Below are positions 1 through 6,419 of a DNA stretch of 17,195 nt, in pieces; position 1 is the first letter of the stretch, and each line of letters opens with the position of its first letter. Under the pieces are notes generated by a model, which saw only the letters and a program-made list of their open reading frames with translations, was not told where the DNA came from and did no database searches. Both the position numbers and the translations under genes were made by a program. Source of the DNA: CAZGTQ01 sp964528575 (GTDB lineage Bacteria; Planctomycetota; UBA1135; GCA-002686595); contig CAZGTQ010000306.1 of NCBI GenBank assembly GCA_964528575.1, forward strand, positions 1-17,195, written 5' to 3'.

Positions 1-1828
1 CGACGACGATCTCGCGCGGACGGGCCGCGAGGAAGTCGACCGCCATCAGCAACTGGCTGAACGCCTGCGGATAGCGGTTCACGAGCGCGCCGAGCGACGT
101 GATCGTTCGGTCCGCGTCGCGCGCGAGCGAAGGGTCGCCGGTCAGCTCGGCGAGACGCAGCAGGTTGAGCGCCTGGACGCCGTTGCCCGCCGGCAGCGCG
201 CCGTCGTGCGGGCTCTTCATCCGCGCGATCAGGCGCTCGTGGTCGCGCGCGGTCGTGAAGTAGCCGCCGCGCTCGTCGTCGGCGAAGCGGTCGGCGAGGA
301 TCGCGTTCAGCGCCAACGCCTCGCGTAGCCAGCGCGGGTCGAAATCGGACTCGTACAGGTCGAGGAGCGCGGCGACGACGAACGCGTAGTCGTCGAGGTA
401 GGCGTTGAGCTGCGCGCGGCCGCCGCGGGCCGTCGCGAACAGGCGCCCGTCGCTCTGGCGCATGCCCGCGAGCACGTACGTCGCCGCGCGCCGCGCCGCG
501 TCGAGGAAGCGCGGCTCGCCGAGCACCTGGAACGCCTGCGCCAGCGCCGCGATCGCGAGCCCGTTCCACGACGCGAGCACCTTGTCGTCCTTGGCGGGCG
601 GCACGCGCCGCGCGCGCGCCTCGAAGAGCTCGCGCCGCGCCTGCGCCATCGAGCGCCGCAGCGCCTCGACGTCGACGTGCAGCCCCGCGGCGACCTCCTC
701 GTCGCTCTTCTCGCGCCACAGCGCGCTCGTGCCGTGCTCGAAGTTGCCCTCCTCGGTCACGCCGAACCACGCCGCGGCCTGGATGCCGCGCTCGCGGCCG
801 AGCACTGCGATCAGCTCGTCGGGCGTCCAGACGTAGAACTTGCCCTCGACGCCCTCGCTGTCGGCGTCGAGCGAGCTCGCGAAGCCGCCCTCCGCCGTCG
901 TCATCTCGGCGATCATCCAATCGCTCGTCTCGGCGGCGACGTCGGCGTACGAGCGCTCGCCCGTCGCGAGGTGCGCCTCGAGGTACGCCGGCACGAGCAA
1001 CGCGTTGTCGTAGAGCATCTTCTCGAAGTGCGGGATCAGCCAGCGCTCGTCGGTGCTGTAGCGCGCGAAGCCGCCGGCGAGGTGGTCGCGGATCCCGCCC
1101 GCCGCCATGCGGTCGAGCGTGTGGCGCGCCATGGCGAGCGGATGGGGATTGCCCGTCCGGCGCGCGTGCCGCAGGAGGATGCGCACGTCCATCGCGTGCG
1201 GGAACTTCGGCGCGCCGCCGAAGCCGCCCCAGGCGGGGTCGTACGCCCGCTCGAGCGCGGCGAGCGAGAGGTCGAGCGCGTCGGGGCGCAGCTCCGAGCG
1301 CGTGTCCCGCGCGGCCTCGCTCGTGATCGCTTCGCAGAGCGCGTCGGCGCGCTGGCGGATGTCGGCGGCGTTCTCGCGCCACGCCTTCGCGAGGCTCGCG
1401 AGCACCTGGTCGAAGCCGGGGCGGCCGTGGCGGGTCGCCGGCGGGAAGTACGTGCCGGCGAAGAACGGCTCGAGGTCGGGCGTGAGGAACACGCTCATCG
1501 GCCAGCCGCCTTGCCCCATGTTCTGCGCCTGCACGGCGCGCATGTAGATCTCGTCGAGGTCGGGGCGCTCCTCGCGGTCGACCTTGACGTTGACGAAGTG
1601 CTCGTTCATCAGCGCGGCGACGCGCTCGTCCTCGAACGACTCGCGCTCCATCACGTGGCACCAGTGGCAGGCGGAGTAGCCGATCGACAGGAAGATCGGG
1701 CGGTTCTCGGCGCGCGCGCGCTCGAGCGCCGCGCGTCCCCACGGGTACCAGTCGACCGGGTTGTGGGCGTGCTGGAGCAGGTAGGGGCTCGTCTCGCCGG
1801 CGAGTCGGTTGGCGTGCTGCGGGCTCAT
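1..1828 (-). CDS. YyaL/DUF255 thioredoxin-domain protein, 3' end off window
   Basis: About 609 residues are visible and the C-terminus continues past the left edge; the family is usually around 650-700 aa. The N-terminus reads SPYLLQHAHNPVDWYPW, followed by SACHWCHVMERESFED with a CxxC pair at C54 and C57, then VNVKVDREERPDLDEIY and GQGGWPMSVFLTP. These are the hallmarks of the DUF255/YyaL (spermatogenesis-associated protein 20) family: a thioredoxin-like domain followed by an alpha/alpha toroid resembling N-acylglucosamine epimerases. Later family segments such as PHFEKMLYDNALL, DADSEG and LASWNGLAI are also seen. ATG at 1828 was chosen because the family motif begins about a dozen residues in. 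No clear Shine-Dalgarno precedes it. The molecular role of the family is poorly defined; a redox or sugar-related role is often proposed. The terminator at 1864-1899 separates it from the porin gene, so it probably has its own promoter, which I could not identify. Confidence 0.93.
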   Translation of the reverse strand, partial: MSPQHANRLAGETSPYLLQHAHNPVDWYPWGRAALERARAENRPIFLSIGYSACHWCHVMERESFEDERVAALMNEHFVNVKVDREERPDLDEIYMRAVQAQNMGQGGWPMSVFLTPDLEPFFAGTYFPPATRHGRPGFDQVLASLAKAWRENAADIRQRADALCEAITSEAARDTRSELRPDALDLSLAALERAYDPAWGGFGGAPKFPHAMDVRILLRHARRTGNPHPLAMARHTLDRMAAGGIRDHLAGGFARYSTDERWLIPHFEKMLYDNALLVPAYLEAHLATGERSYADVAAETSDWMIAEMTTAEGGFASSLDADSEGVEGKFYVWTPDELIAVLGRERGIQAAAWFGVTEEGNFEHGTSALWREKSDEEVAAGLHVDVEALRRSMAQARRELFEARARRVPPAKDDKVLASWNGLAIAALAQAFQVLGEPRFLDAARRAATYVLAGMRQSDGRLFATARGGRAQLNAYLDDYAFVVAALLDLYESDFDPRWLREALALNAILADRFADDERGGYFTTARDHERLIARMKSPHDGALPAGNGVQALNLLRLAELTGDPSLARDADRTITSLGALVNRYPQAFSQLLMAVDFLAARPREIVV

Positions 1829-1863
1829 CGGGGCGCTCGGGCTGCGGGCCGGGAGGCTGCGTG

Positions 1864-1899
1864 GAAAAAGAGAAGGCCCCGCGACGCGCGCGGGGCCTT
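1864..1899 (-). terminator. Rho-independent terminator of the porin gene
   Basis: A perfect 11-bp stem (AAGGCCCCGCG at 1873-1883 pairs with CGCGGGGCCTT at 1889-1899) has a 5-nt loop. Read on the minus strand it is followed by CTCTTTTTCC, the expected U tract. It lies about 60 nt past the porin stop codon and before the YyaL-type gene, so it should end porin transcription. Confidence 0.85.
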
Positions 1900-1916
1900 C
1901 ATCGTGATCGTCATGA

Positions 1917-1943
1917 CCGCCGCCGCAACGCGTGCGGCAGCGG
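1917..1943 (-). terminator. Additional GC hairpin just after the porin stop
   Basis: An 11-bp stem with a 5-nt loop (arms 1917-1927 and 1933-1943). The single imperfect pair is a G-U wobble on the minus-strand RNA but a C/A mismatch on the plus strand, so the structure favours the minus transcript. It starts 16 nt after the porin stop and precedes the U-tailed terminator. It has no U tract of its own, so it may protect the mRNA 3' end or act as the first part of a double terminator. Confidence 0.5.
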
Positions 1944-1959
1944 TTTCTCGGAAGGGGAT

Positions 1960-3123
1960 CTACGAGCGGCTCGAGCCGATCGTGAGACCGATCTCGATGA
2001 TGGTGCCGTCGAGGTCCACGCCGCCGAACTCGGCGAGGTCGGCTTCGATGCTGGACAGGTTGAGCGACCACTTGCGGTTGTGGCCGTTCTGGTACCAGTT
2101 GAGGCCGCCCGTCAGCTTCGTGATCTCGAGATCGCCGGTGTCCTCGTAGCGGAGAGCGGCTTCCCACTCGTCCGGCTGGAACATGTAGGCGGCGGTGAGG
2201 GCGAAGATCTCGGTGTCGCCGATCTCGTCGTCGAGCGACGCGAACTCGATCAGGCCGCTGAGCTGGCCGTAGGTCGCCGCCGCGTCGACGCCGAAGATCG
2301 TGGTGTCGTCGAGCGTGCCGCCCGCGAGGCCCCCGTCGTCGGTCAAGACGACGCCGATCGTCGCGTTCAGCTCTTCGTCGGCACCCAGGGCGCCTTCGAC
2401 GCCGCGACGGCCGCCGGCGCCGGCGCCGACGTGGTACTCACCGCGCGCCGTCCAGCGGTACTCGTCCATGATTCCGTCGGCGCCGTTCTGGAACGCGGCG
2501 TACCACGAGAACTGGTCGTAGTTGCCCGACAGCATGGCGCCGAGGTCCCAGGCGTCGAAGATCGTGCCGAGGATCGTGCGCTGGATGAAGAGCTGGTTCT
2601 CGGGGTCGACCGAGTTGCTGAGGAACGTCGGGCTCTTGAACTGGCCCCACGTCAGCGCGATGTCGTCCGAGAACTGCCACTGAGCGAACGCGTCCTCGAG
2701 GGCGGCGCCGCCGCCGGTCGTTCCGAGGAAGCCGAAGGCCGGGAACATCAGGGCGTCAGGGCTCACCACCGTCCCGCCCATCAGGACGTCGTCGAGGACG
2801 TCGTCGATGCCGCCGTTGTCACCACCGTCGAAGTCGACGTTGACGCGCCAACTCCACTCGCCGCCCGAGTCCTGCGACTCGAAGAACACGTCGACGTCCT
2901 GGAACAGGAAGCCGCCCGTATCGTCGAGCAGGTCCTCGTCGATGAGGTTGTAGCTGCTGCGGATGAGGGCACCGATGTCGACCCCCCCTCCCTGTGGCCT
3001 CAGAGACGAGGACAGGGTGCTGATTTCTTGGTCGAGGTCCGTCCAGTCCTCGTCGCCGGTGCCGGCGAAGCCGACCGATCCGACGGCGGCGAGGGCTAGG
3101 GCCCCGGTCATCAATCTGTTCAT
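1960..3123 (-). CDS. Phosphate-selective-porin-like outer membrane protein (OprO/OprP type)
   Basis: 387 aa from ATG at 3123. The N-terminus MNRLMTGALALAAVGSVGFA is a signal peptide with likely cleavage after FAG. A short polar stretch follows (DLDQEISTLSSSL; the coiled-coil or periplasmic lead-in of this family is usually longer), then alternating aromatic and polar beta strands to the end. Diagnostic segments are AQWQFSDDIALTWGQFKSP, a DLGAMLSG segment, TAAYMFQPDEWEAALRYED and LTGGLNWYQNGHNRKW; they match the OprO/OprP-type porin fold in which strands near the C-terminus carry (K/N)W motifs. It probably forms a beta-barrel channel in the outer membrane; substrate choice cannot be read from sequence. 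Asp-rich loops such as DFDGGDNGGIDDVLDDV could face outside or bind cations. GGAG lies 11 nt before this ATG and 5 nt before an in-frame GTG two codons upstream, which is an alternative start. Transcription ends at the hairpins to its left. Confidence 0.8.
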   Translation of the reverse strand: MNRLMTGALALAAVGSVGFAGTGDEDWTDLDQEISTLSSSLRPQGGGVDIGALIRSSYNLIDEDLLDDTGGFLFQDVDVFFESQDSGGEWSWRVNVDFDGGDNGGIDDVLDDVLMGGTVVSPDALMFPAFGFLGTTGGGAALEDAFAQWQFSDDIALTWGQFKSPTFLSNSVDPENQLFIQRTILGTIFDAWDLGAMLSGNYDQFSWYAAFQNGADGIMDEYRWTARGEYHVGAGAGGRRGVEGALGADEELNATIGVVLTDDGGLAGGTLDDTTIFGVDAAATYGQLSGLIEFASLDDEIGDTEIFALTAAYMFQPDEWEAALRYEDTGDLEITKLTGGLNWYQNGHNRKWSLNLSSIEADLAEFGGVDLDGTIIEIGLTIGSSRS

Positions 3124-3499
3124 GAGCACATGCACTCCGTTGCGAGAGTCCTTGGGATGGGGATCACAAGGCCGCAGAGGATGACGCGCATCCCCGGGCG
3201 GTGAAAGACCGAGTCGGTTGTTTCCGCGCGGGAAACGGTCTCCTCCTTTGTTCGGCGGAGGTCGGAAAACATTGCCCACCAATCTTGCACGCCGACCCGA
3301 TCGGATTCTGTAAGTGCCACTTCCGCAACGCTTTGCGCGCTTCATTCGCGCGGGCGTTGTGGTCCGCCGCGCGTTCGCGCCGCCGCTGTCGAGCGCGCTT
3401 CCAGGCCGCGTCCGCTAGGCTTTCGCTCTTGCCGATTCGCGTCCGGAAGGGCCGTCGTTACGGCACTTTCTGAGGATATTGCATCGATGCTGGAGGCCG
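3124..3499. other. Gene-free region: porin leader and upstream DNA
   Basis: No convincing gene is seen in these 376 bases. On the minus strand, upstream of the porin start, there is a purine run AAAGGAGGA (3249 to 3241) with no start codon at a usable distance. It is followed by a hairpin (TTTCC 3221-3225 with GGAAA 3231-3235) that sits inside a second pairing (AGACCG 3206-3211 with CGGTCT 3236-3241). A weak 5-bp stem-loop (3451-3455 with 3460-3464) lies past the end of the hypothetical gene at 3500 and could be a poor terminator for it; it lacks a U run. I could not pick out a credible -35/-10 pair for the porin. Base composition is less GC-rich than in the flanking genes, as expected for regulatory DNA. 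Confidence 0.4.
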
Positions 3500-3943
3500 T
3501 CAGCTCCCGCGCCGCTCGTCGCGCAGGTACGGCTCGAGCTGTTCGTCCGCCCGCGCGACGCGCTCGAGCAGCTCCTCGTCGACGTCGAGCCCGAGCCGCG
3601 CGCACGCCCGCAGGCGCGCCTCGAGCCGCTCGCGTGCCTCGAGGGTGTACGCGAAGTCGTAGTTTGGCAGGTCGAGGTAGCGCGGGTCGACGCTCTGGCA
3701 GTGCTCGGTGCACGCCATGCGCAGCTCCGCGCCGACCGCCTCGCGCCAGGGCTCGTCCAGCGGCCGGAGGAGCTTGCGCAGAGCGCGGACGCGCTCGTCG
3801 AGCTCCGCGTCGCCCGCCAGGACGCGCTCGCCCAGGGCGACGAGCAGGTCGCGCGCGTGGTAGTGCGTGATCGGCCGCTTGCGCGCGACCGCGGTGCGCA
3901 GCGCCTCGATCGCCGCGTCCAGCGCTGCCCGCTCGCCGTTCAC
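3500..3943 (-). CDS. Hypothetical protein, last gene of the def-arfB cluster
   Basis: 147 aa; I do not recognise the family. It looks like a soluble, mainly helical protein rich in Arg, Leu and Glu, with no signal peptide or membrane segment. Its middle contains CTEHCQSVDPRYLDLPNYD, whose two Cys and nearby aromatics might form a small binding site. A short segment PITHYHARDLLVALGERVL precedes it. The start is GTG at 3943, which overlaps the arfB stop in a GTGA junction, so translation is probably coupled to arfB. Strong third-position GC supports real coding. Its place after arfB suggests, without proof, a housekeeping or translation-linked role. Confidence 0.7.
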   Translation of the reverse strand: MNGERAALDAAIEALRTAVARKRPITHYHARDLLVALGERVLAGDAELDERVRALRKLLRPLDEPWREAVGAELRMACTEHCQSVDPRYLDLPNYDFAYTLEARERLEARLRACARLGLDVDEELLERVARADEQLEPYLRDERRGS

Positions 3944-4359
3944 TCGCCGTCCGCCCCGCGCCGCCGGCGCTTCACGTCCCCTCGGCGGCGCTTGGTCGCC
4001 ATCCGCCGCTCCTTGGAGCCCTTGGTCGGCCGCGTCGGCTTGCGCGGGCGCTCGGTGTGCAGCCCCTCGCGGACGATCTGGGCGAGCCGCTCGAGCGCGT
4101 CCTTGCGGTTGCGCTCGCGCTCGCGGTGGCGCGAGGAGCGGACGACGAGGTCGCCCTCGTTCGTCAGCCGCGAGGCGAGCTTCGCGAGCAGCCGCGCGCG
4201 CTGGCCCTCGGACAGGACGCGGCTCTTCGCGACGTCGAAGCGCACGATCACCGCCGTCTCGACCTTGTTGACGTTCTGGCCTCCGGGGCCGCCGGAGCGG
4301 GCGAACGAGAACCGCAGCTCGTCGGCGGGCAGAGCGAGGCGCGCGTGGATGCGCAGCAC
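3940..4359 (-). CDS. arfB: ArfB-type peptidyl-tRNA hydrolase (ribosome rescue)
   Basis: 139 aa, the usual size for ArfB (YaeJ/ICT1 family). The N-terminal domain holds SGGPGGQNVNKVETAV with the catalytic GGQ at residues 26-28, which hydrolyses peptidyl-tRNA in the ribosomal P site. A helical segment follows (SSRHRERERNRKDALERL), then a C-terminal tail very rich in Lys and Arg (KGSKERRMATKRRRGDVKRR). In ArfB that tail enters the empty mRNA channel of ribosomes stalled without a stop codon. The short length and basic tail separate it from RF1/RF2, which carry extra codon-recognition domains. The start is GTG at 4359, with GAGG 8 nt upstream inside the end of the DUF971 gene, 4 nt after that gene's stop. 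It overlaps the next gene by 4 nt. Confidence 0.93.
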   Translation of the reverse strand: MLRIHARLALPADELRFSFARSGGPGGQNVNKVETAVIVRFDVAKSRVLSEGQRARLLAKLASRLTNEGDLVVRSSRHRERERNRKDALERLAQIVREGLHTERPRKPTRPTKGSKERRMATKRRRGDVKRRRRGADGE

Positions 4360-4363
4360 GCGC

Positions 4364-4681
4364 TCAGCCTCGCTCGCCGGGCTCCGCGGGATCGTTCTCG
4401 CGCAGCATCGGGAACGAGTAGATGCCCGTGTCGTGCTTGTCGGAGAAGCGGATCGAGATCGCGTAGTTGCCGACGAGCCGCACGTCCTCGGTCAAGAGGT
4501 CGTGGGGGACGCTGCGCGGGTCGTGGGTGCGCACGCCGCTGAGCTCGTCGATGCAGCGCGCGCAGGGGCAGAGCGCGCGCAGCTCGGGCGCGGTGTAGAC
4601 GGTGGTGTGGCCGTCCGTCCAAGCGATGGTCACCTGGCGCGGATCGCTCTTGGTGATCATTCGCGGCTGGGCGCTGCTCAT
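4364..4681 (-). CDS. DUF971 (gamma-butyrobetaine hydroxylase-like N-terminal) domain protein
   Basis: 105 aa, the size of stand-alone DUF971 proteins. The pattern is typical: an early beta strand (QVTIAWTDGH), the Cys motif ALCPCARCIDELSG with C38, C40 and C43 spaced CxCxxC, and then VRLVGNYAISIRFSDKHDTG followed by IYSF. In eukaryotes the domain precedes the dioxygenase of gamma-butyrobetaine hydroxylase, and in bacteria it is sometimes fused to Mrp/ApbC iron-sulfur carriers; the Cys set suggests metal or Fe-S binding, but the role is not settled. ATG at 4681 is the first start after tRNA-Phe, 37 nt from its 3' end; ATG at 4660 is an alternative. The next gene, arfB, follows after 4 nt. Confidence 0.88.
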   Translation of the reverse strand: MSSAQPRMITKSDPRQVTIAWTDGHTTVYTAPELRALCPCARCIDELSGVRTHDPRSVPHDLLTEDVRLVGNYAISIRFSDKHDTGIYSFPMLRENDPAEPGERG

Positions 4682-4697
4682 GAAGTGGGCCCCGCCT

Positions 4698-4726
4698 GTC
4701 TGGTGGGCCCGGCCGGTCTGGTGGGC
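4698..4726. repeat. 11-bp direct repeat copying the tRNA-Phe 3' end
   Basis: GTCTGGTGGGC occurs at 4698-4708 and 4716-4726, 18 bp apart. On the minus strand this is GCCCACCAGAC: the copy at 4716-4726 contains the last acceptor-stem bases, A73 and CCA of tRNA-Phe, and the other lies just downstream of the mature 3' end. The intervening GGCCGG is itself palindromic. It could be a slippage duplication or a remnant of integration at the tRNA. Confidence 0.6.
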
Positions 4727-4794
4727 AGAGCCGGACTTGAACCGGCGACCCCGTGATTTTCAGTCACGTGCTCTACCAACTGAGCTACCTGCCC
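4719..4794 (-). tRNA. tRNA-Phe (anticodon GAA), CCA encoded
   Basis: 76 nt including the genomically encoded CCA (4721-4719). The full cloverleaf can be drawn: acceptor GGGCAGG pairs with TCTGCCC (one G-U at position 7), the D arm lies in TAGCTCAGTTGGTAGAGC, the anticodon stem CGTGA/TCACG closes loop CTGAAAA with anticodon GAA, and the T arm is GCCGG-TTCAAGT-CCGGC. The discriminator is A73, as usual for Phe. Its first 10 nt overlap the 3' end of ribF, whose stop codon TAG is tRNA positions 8-10. It sits inside a minus-strand gene run and may be processed from a longer transcript. Confidence 0.96.
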
Positions 4795-5777
4795 GAAACG
4801 GGCGGGGATTGTCGCGCTCGGCCCCCGCGCGAGTCAACCGCCTGCTCGTCGGGCCGAGCCAGGATCTCGCGCGCCGCGGCGACGTCGCGCGCGATCTGCG
4901 CCGCGAGCTCGTCGGGGCCGGCGAAGCGCTTCTCGCCGCGCAGCCGCTCGACGAACTCCAGCTCGAGCCGCTCGCCGTACAGATCGCCAGCGAAGTCGAA
5001 CAGGTGCACCTCGACCGTCGGCTCGCCCCCTTCGGCGCGCACGGTCGGTCGCAAGCCGATGTTCGTGACGCCGTGCAGGCGCTCGTCCGTCTCGCGCCGC
5101 CGCGCGCGGCACGCGTAGACGCCGACCGGCGGGTGGAGCTCGTGCTGCAGGTCGAGGTTCGCCGTCGGGAAGCCGAGCCGCCGCCCGCGGGCGTCGCCGT
5201 GGACGACGCGGCCCGACACGCTCACCGGCCGCCCCAGCATGCGCGCGGCGCCGGCGAGGTCGCCCAGCTCGACCGCCTCGCGGATCGCCGTGCTCGAGAC
5301 CGCGCGGTCGCCGACGAGCACCTTGGGCACGACCTCGACCGGCCACCCCAGGCGCGCGATCAGCTCCGGCGTCCCGCCCCGGTCGCGGCCGAACTTGCTG
5401 TCGAAGCCCAGGACGAACGCCCGCGCGCCGAGCCGCCGGACGAGCTCGTCGACGAAGTCCTCGGCGGGCACGGCGCGCAGCTCCTCGTCGAAGTTGAGCG
5501 CGACCGCGTGGTCGATGCCGGCGCGCGCGAAGTGCTCGAGGCGGTGCTCGAGCGTCGTGAGCGTGCGCGGGGCCCGGCCGAGCAGCACCCGCTTGGGGTG
5601 GCGCCGAAACGTGACGACGCTCGCCCGGGCCCCGAGCTCCCGCGCGCGGCGGACGTTGGCGGCGAGGATCGCCTGGTGGCCCAGATGGACCCCGTCGAAG
5701 ACCCCGATGCTGATGACCGCGCCGGGCGGGCCGCCGAAGTCCGGCTCGAGCTTGGCGAGCTCGAACGTCGTGATCAC
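4785..5777 (-). CDS. ribF: Bifunctional riboflavin kinase / FAD synthetase RibF
   Basis: 330 aa, close to the usual 300-330. It phosphorylates riboflavin to FMN and adenylates FMN to FAD in the cytoplasm. The N-terminal FAD synthetase domain has the nucleotidyltransferase motif GVFDGVHLGH (residues 25-34), VVTFRRHPKRVL (54-65), GFDSKFGRDRGG and VSSTAIR (160-166). The C-terminal riboflavin kinase domain has GRVVHGDARGRRLGFPTANL (189-208), HPPVGVYACRA, TNIGLRPTV and FVERLRGEKRF. The start is GTG at 5777, overlapping the def stop as GTGA, so it is translationally coupled to def. The last 15 or so residues (SRGGRARQSPPVSGR) extend beyond the expected domain end and run into tRNA-Phe, where the stop lies. 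Longer upstream reading of this frame into def is not coding. Confidence 0.96.
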   Translation of the reverse strand: MITTFELAKLEPDFGGPPGAVISIGVFDGVHLGHQAILAANVRRARELGARASVVTFRRHPKRVLLGRAPRTLTTLEHRLEHFARAGIDHAVALNFDEELRAVPAEDFVDELVRRLGARAFVLGFDSKFGRDRGGTPELIARLGWPVEVVPKVLVGDRAVSSTAIREAVELGDLAGAARMLGRPVSVSGRVVHGDARGRRLGFPTANLDLQHELHPPVGVYACRARRRETDERLHGVTNIGLRPTVRAEGGEPTVEVHLFDFAGDLYGERLELEFVERLRGEKRFAGPDELAAQIARDVAAAREILARPDEQAVDSRGGRARQSPPVSGR

Positions 5778-6319
5778 GGCAGGCGGCGCGCCTTGGCGGG
5801 CTGCATGTCCCGGTAGCGGGAGACCAGCTCGTCGAGAGCGGCCTTGTTGCGCAGCTTGTCCGCCGGCGACATCCGATCGACCAGGAGCACCCCCTCGAGG
5901 TGGTCGTACTCGTGCTGGACGATGCGGCTCACGAAGCCGTCGAGCTCGAGCTCGAGCTCGTTGCCCTCGACGTCGTAGGCGTGGACGCGGCAGCGCTCGG
6001 GCCGCTCGATCTCGGCGTAGATGCCCGGGAACGAGAGGCAGCCCTCCTCGAACAGGGTCGGGGGGCCGGAGCGCTCGAGGATGCGGCAGTTGACGAGCGC
6101 GAGGTCGTCCCCGGGCGCGCCGGTGGCGTTGAGCACGAGGATGCGCCGGCGCAGGCCGACCTGGGGCGCGGCGAGGCCGACCCCCTTGCTGGCGTCCATC
6201 CGCCGGAACATCGCCGCGACGACGTCCTTCAGGCGCTCGTCGAACGCCTCGACCGGGTCCGCGACCTTGCGCAGGACGGGCTCGGGGTACAGGGTCAGCT
6301 CGTAGGTCAACTCGGCCAT
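5774..6319 (-). CDS. def: Peptide deformylase
   Basis: 181 aa, the normal length. It removes the N-formyl group from new polypeptides as they leave the ribosome. All three family motifs are intact: GVGLAAPQVG (residues 46-55), EEGCLSFPG (91-99, with metal ligand C94) and QHEYDH (135-140, with metal ligands H136 and H140 and catalytic E137). ATG at 6319 is the first in-frame start and gives the expected N-terminus before LYPEPVLRKVADPV. It is the first gene of the minus-strand cluster and overlaps ribF by 4 nt. A TATAGT box lies only 8 nt before the ATG, so the message may be leaderless. The usual partner fmt (formyltransferase) is not next to it. Confidence 0.97.
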   Translation of the reverse strand: MAELTYELTLYPEPVLRKVADPVEAFDERLKDVVAAMFRRMDASKGVGLAAPQVGLRRRILVLNATGAPGDDLALVNCRILERSGPPTLFEEGCLSFPGIYAEIERPERCRVHAYDVEGNELELELDGFVSRIVQHEYDHLEGVLLVDRMSPADKLRNKAALDELVSRYRDMQPAKARRLP

Positions 6320-6327
6320 CGCGGCTC

Positions 6328-6335
6328 ACTATAGT
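6328..6335 (-). promoter_or_regulatory. Candidate -10 box of def (palindromic ACTATAGT)
   Basis: On the minus strand TATAGT (6333 to 6328, 5 of 6 matches to TATAAT) ends 8 nt before the def ATG. No good -35 is found at 16-18 nt. If it is used, transcription would start about at the ATG and give a leaderless def mRNA. The 8-mer is its own reverse complement, so it could also act as a -10 on the plus strand. Confidence 0.4.
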
Positions 6336-6348
6336 CCACCGGCGCCCG

Positions 6349-6377
6349 TTGCCGGAGAGCGGAGGCGCCGATAGACT
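6349..6377 (+). promoter_or_regulatory. Candidate sigma70-type promoter for the TPR-rpsT operon
   Basis: TTGCCG (6349-6354) and TAGACT (6372-6377) are separated by exactly 17 nt; each matches 4 of 6 consensus bases. The predicted start is near 6384, giving a leader of about 35 nt that contains the hairpin at 6392-6412. Confidence 0.45.
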
Positions 6378-6391
6378 GCTCCGCCCATTCT

Positions 6392-6412
6392 GGCCGGGGA
6401 GCGCCCCCGGCC
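6392..6412 (+). promoter_or_regulatory. Strong hairpin in the leader of the TPR gene
   Basis: GGCCGGGG (6392-6399) pairs perfectly with CCCCGGCC (6405-6412) around a 5-nt loop, all G-C. It ends 7 nt before the TTG start and buries the only purine-rich GGGGAG nearby. No T run follows, so it is not a typical terminator. It could limit initiation at the TTG codon or respond to a regulator. Confidence 0.45.
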
Positions 6413-6419
6413 CCATTCC

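Noticed and set aside
677..2149. A 490-codon open frame on the plus strand
   Set aside because: It is antisense to the YyaL-type gene and runs through the porin terminator; there is no recognisable domain.
3120..3320. A 66-codon minus frame ending in an ATGA overlap with the porin start
   Set aside because: Its third-position GC is about 70 percent by hand count, well below the neighbouring genes; it has no ribosome site and no recognisable motif. I treat it as porin leader.
3451..3464. Stem-loop as terminator of the def-arfB cluster
   Set aside because: Only 5 bp, with no U tract on the minus strand; too weak to list as a terminator.
4719..4794. tRNA-Phe as an integration site of a genomic island
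   Set aside because: Only an 11-bp repeat 18 bp away is present, with no integrase or foreign genes; both sides are housekeeping genes.
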